Assembly (NCBI GenBank): GCA_934133005.1
Contig: CAKPAI010000001.1
Span: 310,001 to 374,000 of the forward strand
Direction: 5' to 3'
Origin: an uncultured Clostridia bacterium
GTDB taxonomy: Bacteria; Bacillota; Clostridia; TANB77; CAG-508
DNA length: 64,000 bases
Of the stretch, positions 1 through 8,501 are shown in pieces. The position numbers and the translations under genes are program-made. Positions within the stretch are counted from its first letter, which is position 1, and each line of letters opens with the position of its first letter. The notes beneath the pieces were generated by a model. It saw nothing but the letters and a program-made list of their open reading frames with translations, ran no database searches and was not told the DNA's origin.

Positions 1-2780
1 GTTTCTCTCCAAAAATCTTCATTTTTTTCTTCCGTGTAATCTTGCTTATTATAATTTAACAGTCTGTTCATGTATATACTATAAGAACAATACAAAGCAT
101 ATAAACCTGTTTTTGAATTTATTTCTAATATTTTAACCTCATTATTCTCAAATAAATCCTTGGTAACATTTCCTTGGTTTATAAATCTTGGTTCTTTATC
201 TGGATAATTAAAATTATATCCTCCAATACAGTCTCCTAAATGCATATTTACTGTTTTCCAAGGTGTAAGTACAGTTTCTTTATCTGGATTTCTAAACATT
301 GAGAATATTTCAGCTAGCTTTTGTATTCTTTCTTTTATAGGCAATGTGTCTGCATATAATGTTGAATTTCTAATTTGTCTTCCAGCTTCAATAAATATTT
401 CATTATCATAATATTTAGAGAACTTTTTAAATACATCTTTTGTAACGCCATTAGGCATAAATTCATTCCATGATTTATCATCTACTAATTCAATAAAATT
501 TTGGCTGTCAATATCTTTATTTATTTCAATATCTGCTCCATATATTAGTAATGGTATTCTTATTGATATTCCTCTCAATATCGACATTGCTGTTGAAGCT
601 TGTTTTTTCTTTTCTTTTTCTTCTTCAAGTAGTCTTTTTTCTTCTTCAGTTAGCTCTCTCTTAGGTTTCTTTTTGGCTTCTTCTAATTTCTCATATTCTT
701 CATTATTAAATCCCTGATTGTTAATATCAATACTATCAATTCTTTTTGTTTGTTTACTAACTCCAACTATTTTCTTTAAATCATCAAACTCTTTCAAATC
801 TATTTCATCCATTTTTAGTAGATTATCATTATAAATATTTTTATCATCAAATCCATTGGTTACAACTCTTTGAGCTACTGCTTTTTTTAATTCTCTTAAC
901 ATTTGAGTAACATCATATTTAATCATTTTAGAACCATCAATTCCAATAATTGGGCAAAAATTTAGAAAATGGCTCATAATTTCTTGTGATTGAACTGAAC
1001 CTGGTCTTACTGATAATTGACCTGCCTGTGCGGCCATTTTTAATGTTCTATCTGGAGCAAAATCAAACACATAACATTTCTCTTTAACTTTGCCTCCAAT
1101 TTTAGCTGGTGTTTGAACTCTAAATATTGTTTGTAAATAACTAGAAGCCGATGTGGAATATGAGCCAGAAAGCATGAAAACAGCTGTCCATTCTGGTACA
1201 CTAACTCCTGTAGTTAATCTTCCACATGAAATTGTAATAGTATTAGTTTCTTCTGGCTTATCTGTTATTGCTGTTCTTACCTTCTTTAGAGCTTCTTCAT
1301 ATTTTTCTTCTTCATCACCATTTCCTGCTACATTAACAATCTGAAACATTCCAGATCCAAATACTTCATGTTCTTTTAATAATTTACTTAAAGCTTTAGC
1401 CTCTTTAACTCCTGGTACCATCCATAATGAATGCCTAAAATATTCAATATACTCTTTAGTTGAATATGGATAATTAGAATTCTCGTCCTGCTTAGACAAT
1501 AAATTTAAAAACCTATTTATATCATCTTTATGTACAAAATCTCCTTTTTCATATCCTTTTGGAATAGGTTTTCGATCAATCTCTAATTCTCCTGTCCAAG
1601 TTCTAAAAAATTCTCTAAAGTTAAATGCATTATCCGATACATCCACATATCTAGGCATCAATTTATCTAAATAATATGTATAAATATTAAGTTGTGGCAA
1701 ATCGCTATACGGATTAGAATCTCCAAAATGTTCTATATCTGCATCCCATTCTAATTTAGCTGATTGTTCCATAATGTAATCCCATGTATAAATTTCATCT
1801 TCTTTAAAATCACTTAGTAAATTAAATGGTGTTCCAGATAACATCAATACTTTAGTTTTATAATCATCATGTATCTTTACGACACCATCGATTGTCTTTT
1901 CTCCTAAACTTGTTCTTGTTCCTTCATGTGCCTCATCAATTACAACTAAGTCCCAGTTATTATTGAAAATTAGTTCATCTTTATCAAAATTACCACCTAC
2001 TTCTGATGATCCTCTTAAATCTTGAATAGAAGCAAAATATACAAATGGTTTATCGCTATCAATTAAACTTTCTATATTTTCTCCAAAAGTTTTAGAACCA
2101 TATTTATAATCACTATCTTTTGAAAATATTTTATTAAAGTCTTCAAACCATCCATTATTTACGACTGGTCTATGCGTAATTATTATTGTTTTTTTATACT
2201 TCTGCCTTCTTACTATTTCTAATGCAGTTAATGTTTTACCAAAACGCATTTTAGCATTCCAAAGCATAATATCACTTTTTTTAAAATTTTCAATCGTTTT
2301 CTTTATTGCTTCTTCCTGTTCAGGTCTAAATACAATTGGATCCCTATCATAAGAGATCTCTTTTGCAGTTAACGCTTGTCTATTGTCTTTAACAGCCTTA
2401 ATAGCTTGCTTAGCAGTTTCCAAATCCACAACAAACCATTCGTTTTGTTTATTCTCTGTATCAAAATAATATCTTTCTAATCCGGACCTTAATAAAACAT
2501 TATGAACTTTTGTATCTTTAAATGAATTACCGTTATTGTCAACTGCTAATTCTGTATATAATAATTCATATTTTATACCAGCTGTTGATGTATAACTATT
2601 AATCCTATTTTTAGCGGCCTCATTTAATTCTTCAGAATTTGGTTGCAATTCTAACAAAGATTTATTTGTATGAACTGTAGCCTCTCCTATTTTCAATTTT
2701 CCACTATGAAATTCATCATTAATTCTAAAAATATAAATCAACTTATAGCTAAATGTCGACGTAAATTTATTTGTTTCCAT
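1..2780 (-). CDS. DEAH helicase with N-terminal GIY-YIG-like domain, restriction-type (partial, runs off left edge)
   Basis: About 926 codons are open from the ATG at 2780 to the window edge. Residues 13-118 resemble a GIY-YIG/T5orf172-type nuclease fold (LIYIFRIND, LKIGEA, later KVHNVL and EWFVV). An SF2 helicase core follows: Walker A MRFGKT (K182), DEAH at 282-285, and a motif VI-like LQTIFRVQTP. A Lys/Glu-rich linker precedes the last visible part. Such large proteins pair with a methylase-like partner in restriction systems; that role is inferred from family and neighbour. The start overlaps the 3' end of the upstream gene by 14 bp, implying translational coupling. The C-terminus, where a methylase domain could lie, is not visible. 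Confidence 0.8.
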   Translation of the reverse strand, partial: METNKFTSTFSYKLIYIFRINDEFHSGKLKIGEATVHTNKSLLELQPNSEELNEAAKNRINSYTSTAGIKYELLYTELAVDNNGNSFKDTKVHNVLLRSGLERYYFDTENKQNEWFVVDLETAKQAIKAVKDNRQALTAKEISYDRDPIVFRPEQEEAIKKTIENFKKSDIMLWNAKMRFGKTLTALEIVRRQKYKKTIIITHRPVVNNGWFEDFNKIFSKDSDYKYGSKTFGENIESLIDSDKPFVYFASIQDLRGSSEVGGNFDKDELIFNNNWDLVVIDEAHEGTRTSLGEKTIDGVVKIHDDYKTKVLMLSGTPFNLLSDFKEDEIYTWDYIMEQSAKLEWDADIEHFGDSNPYSDLPQLNIYTYYLDKLMPRYVDVSDNAFNFREFFRTWTGELEIDRKPIPKGYEKGDFVHKDDINRFLNLLSKQDENSNYPYSTKEYIEYFRHSLWMVPGVKEAKALSKLLKEHEVFGSGMFQIVNVAGNGDEEEKYEEALKKVRTAITDKPEETNTITISCGRLTTGVSVPEWTAVFMLSGSYSTSASSYLQTIFRVQTPAKIGGKVKEKCYVFDFAPDRTLKMAAQAGQLSVRPGSVQSQEIMSHFLNFCPIIGIDGSKMIKYDVTQMLRELKKAVAQRVVTNGFDDKNIYNDNLLKMDEIDLKEFDDLKKIVGVSKQTKRIDSIDINNQGFNNEEYEKLEEAKKKPKRELTEEEKRLLEEEKEKKKQASTAMSILRGISIRIPLLIYGADIEINKDIDSQNFIELVDDKSWNEFMPNGVTKDVFKKFSKYYDNEIFIEAGRQIRNSTLYADTLPIKERIQKLAEIFSMFRNPDKETVLTPWKTVNMHLGDCIGGYNFNYPDKEPRFINQGNVTKDLFENNEVKILEINSKTGLYALYCSYSIYMNRLLNYNKQDYTEEKNEDFWRE

Positions 2781-3759
2781 TTTTTCTACTCCTATTTAAT
2801 AATGTAGTATATTTTATTGGTCTATTAGTTTCCCAATTCATTATTTTACAATAAATTCCATTATGTTTTTTATAATTATTTTTTTCACAGCCTATACAAC
2901 TTATTTTTTGTGGCACATCTCCAAATAATGACATATTAATTACTTCATCTGTTTTGCAACTATATGGAACTACAAATTTTGTGCCGTCCATTTGCCACAC
3001 ATTCCAAGAAATAATTTTCGCAATCTCTATAATATCTTCAATAAGTGGTTTTTCTTTAAATTTGTATAAATAATTATCTATAAATGTATACAACAAATTT
3101 TCTCTTGCAATCAACAAATTATCTCCTTGAAATTCAAAACCATAAGTATTTTTATATGCTTTCTGTACCCAATCCATCCATTCTAACTTATCATTTACAT
3201 TTTCATTTATAACTCTTAATTTTCTATCTAATAATCCTATCCTATTATTTACTTCTATAATATCACCTGAAACATTATCATATCTACTTACCAAATATGG
3301 TGCTTCTCCACAGGATACTTCCAATCTAGTATTGTAAACATAATCTTGCCATGTTTTATTCGTTTTAGTTGGAAAATTTATTTTTTCCTTATTTGAAATC
3401 CAACTTTTATCACTCTCAATATTAAAAAAACTATCTTCCCCTGACCAAGCATTATCTATTAAATTATTTTGTGAATTACAAATCCAAGATGGAGTAAAAA
3501 CTTCAGCCTTATCTCTTATTCTCTTTTCTTGTTCTTTTTTACTTTTCTTTACTCTAGGTTTAATTACATTTCCATTATAGCCTGTAATATTTTCAATTTT
3601 TATATTATCTTTAACTCCAAATCCTATACCTTTATCTCTATAATTATCAGTAGCCCAAATAATATTGTTATTTGTCGTATGATCTTTAAGAAGGATATGT
3701 AATAATTCATAATTTGTTTTTAGCAATATATTTTCCTGTATATCTGCACTATTTTCCAT
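2767..3759 (-). CDS. Restriction system 'subunit M'-like protein
   Basis: 330 aa, with RBS GGGAGG ahead of the ATG. It has the motif AEVFTPSWICNSQNNLID near residue 90, like the helical VFTP segment that precedes adenine methylase domains, and CGEAPYLVSRYD further on. No NPPY or DPPY catalytic motif is visible, so it may be a specificity or methylase-fragment subunit and not an active enzyme. A C-terminal CIGCEKNNYKKHNGIYC may bind metal. I recognise it as the family usually labelled 'restriction endonuclease subunit M', found next to GIY-YIG/DEAH helicases, as here. First gene of the two-gene operon. Confidence 0.7.
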   Translation of the reverse strand: MENSADIQENILLKTNYELLHILLKDHTTNNNIIWATDNYRDKGIGFGVKDNIKIENITGYNGNVIKPRVKKSKKEQEKRIRDKAEVFTPSWICNSQNNLIDNAWSGEDSFFNIESDKSWISNKEKINFPTKTNKTWQDYVYNTRLEVSCGEAPYLVSRYDNVSGDIIEVNNRIGLLDRKLRVINENVNDKLEWMDWVQKAYKNTYGFEFQGDNLLIARENLLYTFIDNYLYKFKEKPLIEDIIEIAKIISWNVWQMDGTKFVVPYSCKTDEVINMSLFGDVPQKISCIGCEKNNYKKHNGIYCKIMNWETNRPIKYTTLLNRSRKNGNK

Positions 3760-3862
3760 ATTTTCCTCCCTTCAAATCAGTATAAACATTCTATACTATT
3801 TTATATCACAAATTATTCTTTTTCTCAATATAATTCTTGATATTTCTCTCTATTATATATCT

Positions 3863-4486
3863 TTAATTTCTTCCAAAAAAATGATCATAAGGATAACTAG
3901 CTTTAATATATTTTTCAGTTAATTCCATCTTATACTTTTCTAACAATTCCAAATATTTTTGTTTAAAAACATTTTTACAAATCCACTCAACACCTTTACT
4001 AGAAATAATAACCTTGCCATCAACTAAAAATTTATATTGCTCAAATCCATTATCACACATTTTTTTAACTGCTTTTCTAACAGTAATATCTCTTCTATCA
4101 AAATACTCACATAGTTGTTTTATTTTCATATCTTCATTCCACCAATTTTTATTATGTTCTACTTTTAATAATTCTTCATATTGTCTAATTCTATCTTCAA
4201 AAAAATCCACATCAGCATCTATTAAAGATTTTTCTTTTTGAAAATACACTTGAGTTAACCATACATATCCTTCTGCTAAAATAAAATATTTCCTACTTTT
4301 TACTTTCTCACTCCTCCATCTGCAAGTTGGATGTTTTTTTAGCATAACTTCTATAGCTTTTCTTAAATCTTTATGTGTTATTTCTTTTCCATATTTAGTA
4401 GTAACACCTAGTAATTGAAATCTCTTTAAGATTTTATTATATGATAAGAAAATACTATCTAAAACTTGCTCTGAATCCATTTTCAT
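3863..4486 (-). CDS. Uncharacterised element-encoded protein
   Basis: 207 aa with AGGAGTG seven bases before the ATG. I do not recognise a family. It is basic, mostly helical by composition, and has no membrane segment. A middle stretch (KQLCEYFDRRDITVRKAVKKM, about residues 123-143) could be a winged or HTH-like DNA-binding segment. It lies between the restriction pair and the hairpin region that precedes the replication operon, so it is probably part of the mobile element. Confidence 0.6.
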   Translation of the reverse strand: MKMDSEQVLDSIFLSYNKILKRFQLLGVTTKYGKEITHKDLRKAIEVMLKKHPTCRWRSEKVKSRKYFILAEGYVWLTQVYFQKEKSLIDADVDFFEDRIRQYEELLKVEHNKNWWNEDMKIKQLCEYFDRRDITVRKAVKKMCDNGFEQYKFLVDGKVIISSKGVEWICKNVFKQKYLELLEKYKMELTEKYIKASYPYDHFFGRN

Positions 4487-4574
4487 TTTTCATCACTCCT
4501 ACTTTCTTAATTTTATTAATGCTAGTCTACGTAGCATTGATAGTTGGCAAAATTTATTTTGCTCCGAATAATGA

Positions 4575-4662
4575 GGCATTTTTTAATGCCCAATATTCGC
4601 CAGCGTGGTGTTTTGACACCCTTTTTGCTGTTTAGGGCAACATGCCCTAATACCCTTTTGGG
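4575..4662. other. Tandem hairpin cluster, candidate oriT or origin of element 1
   Basis: The 313-bp gap 4487-4800 has no convincing gene but four hairpins in a row: GGCATT/AATGCC (4575-4590), GGTGT/ACACC (4607-4620), TAGGGCA/TGCCCTA (4633-4649) and CCC/GGG (4653-4662), followed by GCTCTCCGAGGGATA. It is markedly richer in GC than its flanks. The layout resembles the hairpin series upstream of mobC in the second element (20233-20338), which supports an oriT-like role. No relaxase is visible for this element inside the window. Confidence 0.4.
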
Positions 4663-4800
4663 CTCTCCGAGGGATACTTTTGATATAAATTTTTTCAAAA
4701 TATTTTCAAAAAAGTTCAAATTTCTAAAATAAAAACTTGAACTTTTTTGCTTTACTTTTGTTTAAAAATATATTATAATATTTTTAGATTTTGGATTAAG

Positions 4801-5655
4801 TTAGCATTTAGTTTTATCGCTTTTGCTAGCTTTTTCTTTTTCATTTATATCATTTTTTATGAGTGAAATTCCATAACACATTTTGTATAAAATTTGTATG
4901 AATTCTTCTGCTAATTTCCTATTTTCAATAGCAATTTTCTCCAACAATTCTTCTCTTGTATATCTAGTTGTAATTACTATTGGTAACTCGTTTTCATATC
5001 TATTGTTAATAATTCTATACAACTTTTCTAAAGCCCATTTAGTTATTGTTTCACTCCCAAAATCATCGATAATTAACATATCAACATTAGAATAAAGTTC
5101 CATAATTTCTGACTCTGTCGTAACAGTTTTATTAAAAGATTCTTTTATTCTATCTGTTATAGATCTAGTCCTTTCCAATAATGCAATTTTTTTATTTCTA
5201 ATAATCTCATTAGCAATACTTGCTGCTAAATGAGTGTTTTCATATCCTATACTTCCATATATAATAATTCCATCTTTAACTTTATTTTCTATACATAAAT
5301 GTGTATATTTCATTAATGTTGTTATTGTTTCTTGGTTATCTTTAAATCTATCAAAATTTAAAAAATTACAATATTTTAATTTCTTTTTTATACAACCATC
5401 CTTATATATTTTATTTATAATTTCTCTATACTTTCTTTGTTTTTCTTTTTCATTTTGCTTTGAATCATATTGTTTCCAAAATGCAATTGCTTCACTACAA
5501 TCACACCTTTCATATTCTACCATATCGTGATTAACATTTGCATAAAGATAACTTAATCCTAATGGCTTTAATTTTTTATTGCAAAATCCACATTTTGCAC
5601 CTTCATTGGTGATAACTTTAAAATTCACATTTTCTAAATCCACTTCTATTCTCAT
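4801..5655 (-). CDS. DnaC/IstB-like helicase loader with degenerate Walker A
   Basis: 284 aa. The N-terminus carries a zinc-binding pattern (CGFC near 22 and CDC near 53), as in phage DnaC-like loaders. The AAA+ part follows: the expected GxxGxGKTHLA is GSIGYENTHLA, so the P-loop lysine is Asn. Walker B is intact (MLIIDDFGSE), as is a sensor-like ITTRYT. The 5' end overlaps the replisome organizer gene, the usual phage order. It should deliver a replicative helicase to the element's origin; loss of the P-loop lysine makes ATP hydrolysis doubtful. The start is ambiguous because AAGGAG directly abuts this ATG; a GTG 12 bp further in is possible. Confidence 0.75.
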   Translation of the reverse strand: MRIEVDLENVNFKVITNEGAKCGFCNKKLKPLGLSYLYANVNHDMVEYERCDCSEAIAFWKQYDSKQNEKEKQRKYREIINKIYKDGCIKKKLKYCNFLNFDRFKDNQETITTLMKYTHLCIENKVKDGIIIYGSIGYENTHLAASIANEIIRNKKIALLERTRSITDRIKESFNKTVTTESEIMELYSNVDMLIIDDFGSETITKWALEKLYRIINNRYENELPIVITTRYTREELLEKIAIENRKLAEEFIQILYKMCYGISLIKNDINEKEKASKSDKTKC

Positions 5656-6127
5656 CTCCTTCTTTAGCTAATATATTTTTAATCTTATTTTCTTCTTGTG
5701 TGTTATCCAACGTTATTGTAACGTTACTTTCTTCTTTTTCACTTTTCAACTTTTCACGATATTTTTGTTGTCTAATTCTATTTTGTTCTTTATATTTTTC
5801 ATATGGCTCAATGCTTTGATACTTGTCCCAATTTTTAATTTTATATGCTTCATCTTCTACAATTAGCATATTTAATTCTAGAAATTTTTGAATAATTTTT
5901 TCGATTTTTTTCTTAGATTTTCCCATAATCTTTGAAAAATTTTCTATTGTCATTGGTTTATTATTGCCTATTACTAATTTTCCATTTCTATTGCATTCTA
6001 CAGCAATAATTAATAATTGAATCCATACTCTAAAATATGTATCTCCATCTGGTTCTCTTAACAGTATTTGAATTTTCCTATTTGAAAATATTTTTAATTC
6101 TATTTTCAACCATTGTAAACTATACAT
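5618..6127 (-). CDS. Phage replisome organizer N-terminal domain protein
   Basis: 169 aa. The N-terminal 110 residues (MYSLQWLKIELKIF, then DTYFRVWIQLLIIA and a winged-helix-like region with GKSKKKIEKIIQKF) match the phage replisome organizer domain, which binds the phage or element origin. The tail is charged. It is followed with overlap by the DnaC-like loader, so the pair forms a replication initiation module downstream of the excisionase. The translation start follows a ribosome site in TAGAAAGGAGGATAT-like context. Confidence 0.75.
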   Translation of the reverse strand: MYSLQWLKIELKIFSNRKIQILLREPDGDTYFRVWIQLLIIAVECNRNGKLVIGNNKPMTIENFSKIMGKSKKKIEKIIQKFLELNMLIVEDEAYKIKNWDKYQSIEPYEKYKEQNRIRQQKYREKLKSEKEESNVTITLDNTQEENKIKNILAKEGDENRSGFRKCEF

Positions 6128-6155
6128 ATCCTCCTTTCCTCGCTTTCTTTGTAAT

Positions 6156-6353
6156 CTAACTTATAGATTTTTGTTCCATATTTTTTAAATATTCATCTAG
6201 CGCTTGTACTCTAAATAAATACTTTCCACCAACTTTAGAGCATGGTATTTGCTTTCTTCTTACTAATTGATTTATCAACCAGTAAGATACACCTAAATAC
6301 TCTGCTGCTTCTTTCATTGTTAGTGTCGTCCTTTGAATTTTTGGTAATTCCAT
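6156..6353 (-). CDS. xis: Excisionase-type helix-turn-helix protein
   Basis: 65 aa, starting at the ATG preceded by AGGAGGTGATATT; an upstream start at 6401 has no ribosome site. The MerR/excisionase-type winged helix is clear: LTMKEAAEYLGVSYWLINQLV, then KQIPCSKVGGKYLF. Such proteins bend att DNA to direct the integrase toward excision and can also act as regulators. First gene of the operon xis - replisome organizer - DnaC-like. Its promoter (TTTACA 6429-6434, 17-bp spacer, TATAAT 6406-6411) is flanked by GTTAAC sites. Confidence 0.8.
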   Translation of the reverse strand: MELPKIQRTTLTMKEAAEYLGVSYWLINQLVRRKQIPCSKVGGKYLFRVQALDEYLKNMEQKSIS

Positions 6354-6393
6354 AATATCACCTCCTGTTTTTTGAAATTTAGTATTGACTTTT

Positions 6394-6492
6394 GTTAACA
6401 TTTGTATTATATTGTCAATAGTTAACTTTGTAAATACTTTTGGGTTTATTTTGATAGCAGGTTAACTTTAAGTGAATTTATAAACTGTTAAC
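6394..6492. promoter_or_regulatory. Divergent control region with four GTTAAC operator-like sites
   Basis: GTTAAC occurs at 6394, 6421, 6461 and 6487. The first two surround the -10 of the leftward xis promoter (one inside the 17-bp spacer, one near +1). The last two lie 26 bp apart just upstream of the rightward DUF6076 gene and flank a TATAAA. The same geometry recurs at the integrase promoter (10493-10533). Confidence 0.6.
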
Positions 6493-6501
6493 GGAGGAAT
6501 T

Positions 6502-7551
6502 ATGAATAAAATAAAATATGATGAACCTATAAATATCTTTGTTTCAACAAATGAAGAATTTACCCATAAGGCATTTTTATGCGGAAAAACAAAATCATCA
6601 AAACCTAAGTATTATGATTTAAAAGATGGAGATACTGGCTATTTTACTATTGATACTATAACTAACACACAACCACTTTGTAGCGAACTCATCTCTTTCT
6701 TAAATTGTGATTTTGATAATATTGATGAATGTTTTATGTGGTTTACTAAGTTTTTCACTTCATACATAATATATACTGGAGAAGAAGATATAAATAAGTT
6801 TGAAATTAATAAATTTTATTCTTTTAGTAAAGTAAAAAATTTATTTAAAAAATATTATGAAGAAATAAAAAAAGACTCAAAACATGGTCAAAAACTATTA
6901 TCAAAATTTGTTGATTATATATTTAACCTTGATAACATTAAAGAAATAAATGACTTTAGTACAAAAATAAGATTTTATATTTATTATAATTCTCATTTTA
7001 AGGAACTTGATAGATTTATAAATAATCATTTTTCTATGCCACAAGGCTTTTCTTTTAGAACTATTTCTGATATTAAAGGAAATACAGAAAAAGATTTAAT
7101 AAAATTCTTTAAGTCTAAATCCTCTTATGAAATTGAACCAAATTATAGCACTAGTAACGAAAACATTTATGAAATTTTATATGTTACATTGTTTCAATTC
7201 GTACTTAATAATAAATATCTTATCAAGAAATGTAAAAATTGTGGTAAATACTTTATAACAGATAATCCACGTATTAATTACTGTAATAATTTATACAAAG
7301 AAAAACAAACTTGTAGAGATATCGGAAACCAAATTGCTCAAAGAGTTAAGCAAGAAAATGAGATTGTTTATGGTAAATATCGTAAGATTTATGCAAAAAA
7401 AGCAATGTTAGTAAAACGTAATCCTGATATAGAAGTTTATAAGATTGATTATGAAAATTGGAAAAAAGAAGCTAAAGAATTTATGGATGCCATTAGATCT
7501 GAGGAGAAAACTTATAAAGAATTTGATGAGTGGTTGGAAGAAAACAAATAA
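6502..7551 (+). CDS. DUF6076-type zinc-finger protein, likely element regulator
   Basis: 349 aa, with GGAGG seven bases before the ATG. The C-terminal third has a zinc-finger-like module (KKCKNCGKYFI, YCNNL, CRDIGNQ, about residues 242-275), followed by a basic helical tail. This is the pattern of DUF6076/CGNR-like proteins. The N-terminal two thirds show nothing I recognise. It is transcribed divergently from xis with operator-like GTTAAC sites between them, which suggests DNA binding and autoregulation (inference). A second member lies at 16223-17464. Confidence 0.6.
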   Translation: MNKIKYDEPINIFVSTNEEFTHKAFLCGKTKSSKPKYYDLKDGDTGYFTIDTITNTQPLCSELISFLNCDFDNIDECFMWFTKFFTSYIIYTGEEDINKFEINKFYSFSKVKNLFKKYYEEIKKDSKHGQKLLSKFVDYIFNLDNIKEINDFSTKIRFYIYYNSHFKELDRFINNHFSMPQGFSFRTISDIKGNTEKDLIKFFKSKSSYEIEPNYSTSNENIYEILYVTLFQFVLNNKYLIKKCKNCGKYFITDNPRINYCNNLYKEKQTCRDIGNQIAQRVKQENEIVYGKYRKIYAKKAMLVKRNPDIEVYKIDYENWKKEAKEFMDAIRSEEKTYKEFDEWLEENK

Positions 7552-7575
7552 AGGAAAAGTTTATTGCTTTTCCTT
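7551..7575. terminator. Bidirectional terminator between DUF6076 gene and CBASS-like operon
   Basis: AAGGAAAAG pairs with CTTTTCCTT across a 7-nt loop, between convergent genes, overlapping the DUF6076 stop codon. Confidence 0.75.
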
Positions 7576-7577
7576 AT

Positions 7578-8480
7578 TTATATAATCATTTCATAATCTA
7601 TAATATCTCTTACATAATTTTCAAGTAAATTGTCATCAGAAATATATTCGCCCCATTCACAATCACATGATATTAATTGATGCCCACATATAGGACACAT
7701 TTCCCAGTCACATCCATCTAGATGATTTTCTCCTTTTTTAGCTCCACAATCGCCACAGTACTTGCAATCAATTGAATAATATGAATCATTCGTATTGAAC
7801 TTATAATTATAAAATTTCTCTTCATCTCCATATTTTATTCTCTTATATGCATTATTATCTTTTGTAAGTATATACGAATAGTATTGATTTTCCTCAATAT
7901 CCTCTTTAAACTGTTTTAATTGTTTTTTAGTAAACTCAATTCCTCTAAAAACCTCAAAATCCTTTGCATTATTTAAAATATTCTCAATAACATATTTATA
8001 TTCTTCATTTTGATATTTATGGTGAAAAATTCTATAGTGTAATTTTGTATAAAGCTCAAATAACTTACAATATTTTCTTTTTATTTCAATCGAATTAGCA
8101 TTTACTTTAAAATGAATAAAATTATTTCTTATATTACCACAAGTAATCAATAAATCAGTTTCATTTTGTGAAAACAATTTTGGCTTTAAATTTTGCAATC
8201 TTGCTATCGATTTCGAATATGTTATAGTTTTTGCTTTATCGCTAATTTTCTCATCAATATTTTCATAAATCAAACTTTCGTTAATTCTAAACAGAGCTTC
8301 TTTTAATAGTAATTCAATTGCTTGAACTAATAATATAAATGTTGTTTTCCACTTTCTTTTTTCTTCTATAGAATTTCTATCTTCATCATGGCTTTCATCA
8401 TATCCTATCTTTTTATAATAGTATAATGTTTCTTTAATATAATCATATGAATTCTCTATTAAATTTAATTCAAAATTCAT
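7578..8480 (-). CDS. HEPN-like protein with C-terminal zinc ribbon, third gene of CBASS-like operon
   Basis: 300 aa. Helices around residues 44-75 (TTFILLVQAIELLLKEALF) and the motif R118-NNFI-H123 fit the HEPN R-x4-H signature of many ribonuclease-type HEPN domains. The last 65 residues hold many cysteines (C239, C242, C245, C257, C262, C265, C272, C274) forming one or two zinc ribbons. It starts 21 bp after the CD-NTase stop and is co-oriented, so it is probably co-expressed. A second effector, a nuclease or an accessory factor are possible; none is proven. The ribosome site is weak, so coupling to the upstream gene is likely. Confidence 0.6.
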   Translation of the reverse strand: MNFELNLIENSYDYIKETLYYYKKIGYDESHDEDRNSIEEKRKWKTTFILLVQAIELLLKEALFRINESLIYENIDEKISDKAKTITYSKSIARLQNLKPKLFSQNETDLLITCGNIRNNFIHFKVNANSIEIKRKYCKLFELYTKLHYRIFHHKYQNEEYKYVIENILNNAKDFEVFRGIEFTKKQLKQFKEDIEENQYYSYILTKDNNAYKRIKYGDEEKFYNYKFNTNDSYYSIDCKYCGDCGAKKGENHLDGCDWEMCPICGHQLISCDCEWGEYISDDNLLENYVRDIIDYEMII

Positions 8481-8501
8481 CTTATATTTTCTCGCTTTCT
8501 T

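Noticed and set aside
4522..4719. Small reading frames on both strands over the hairpin cluster
   Set aside because: No ribosome site, codon pattern dominated by inverted repeats, no recognisable product.
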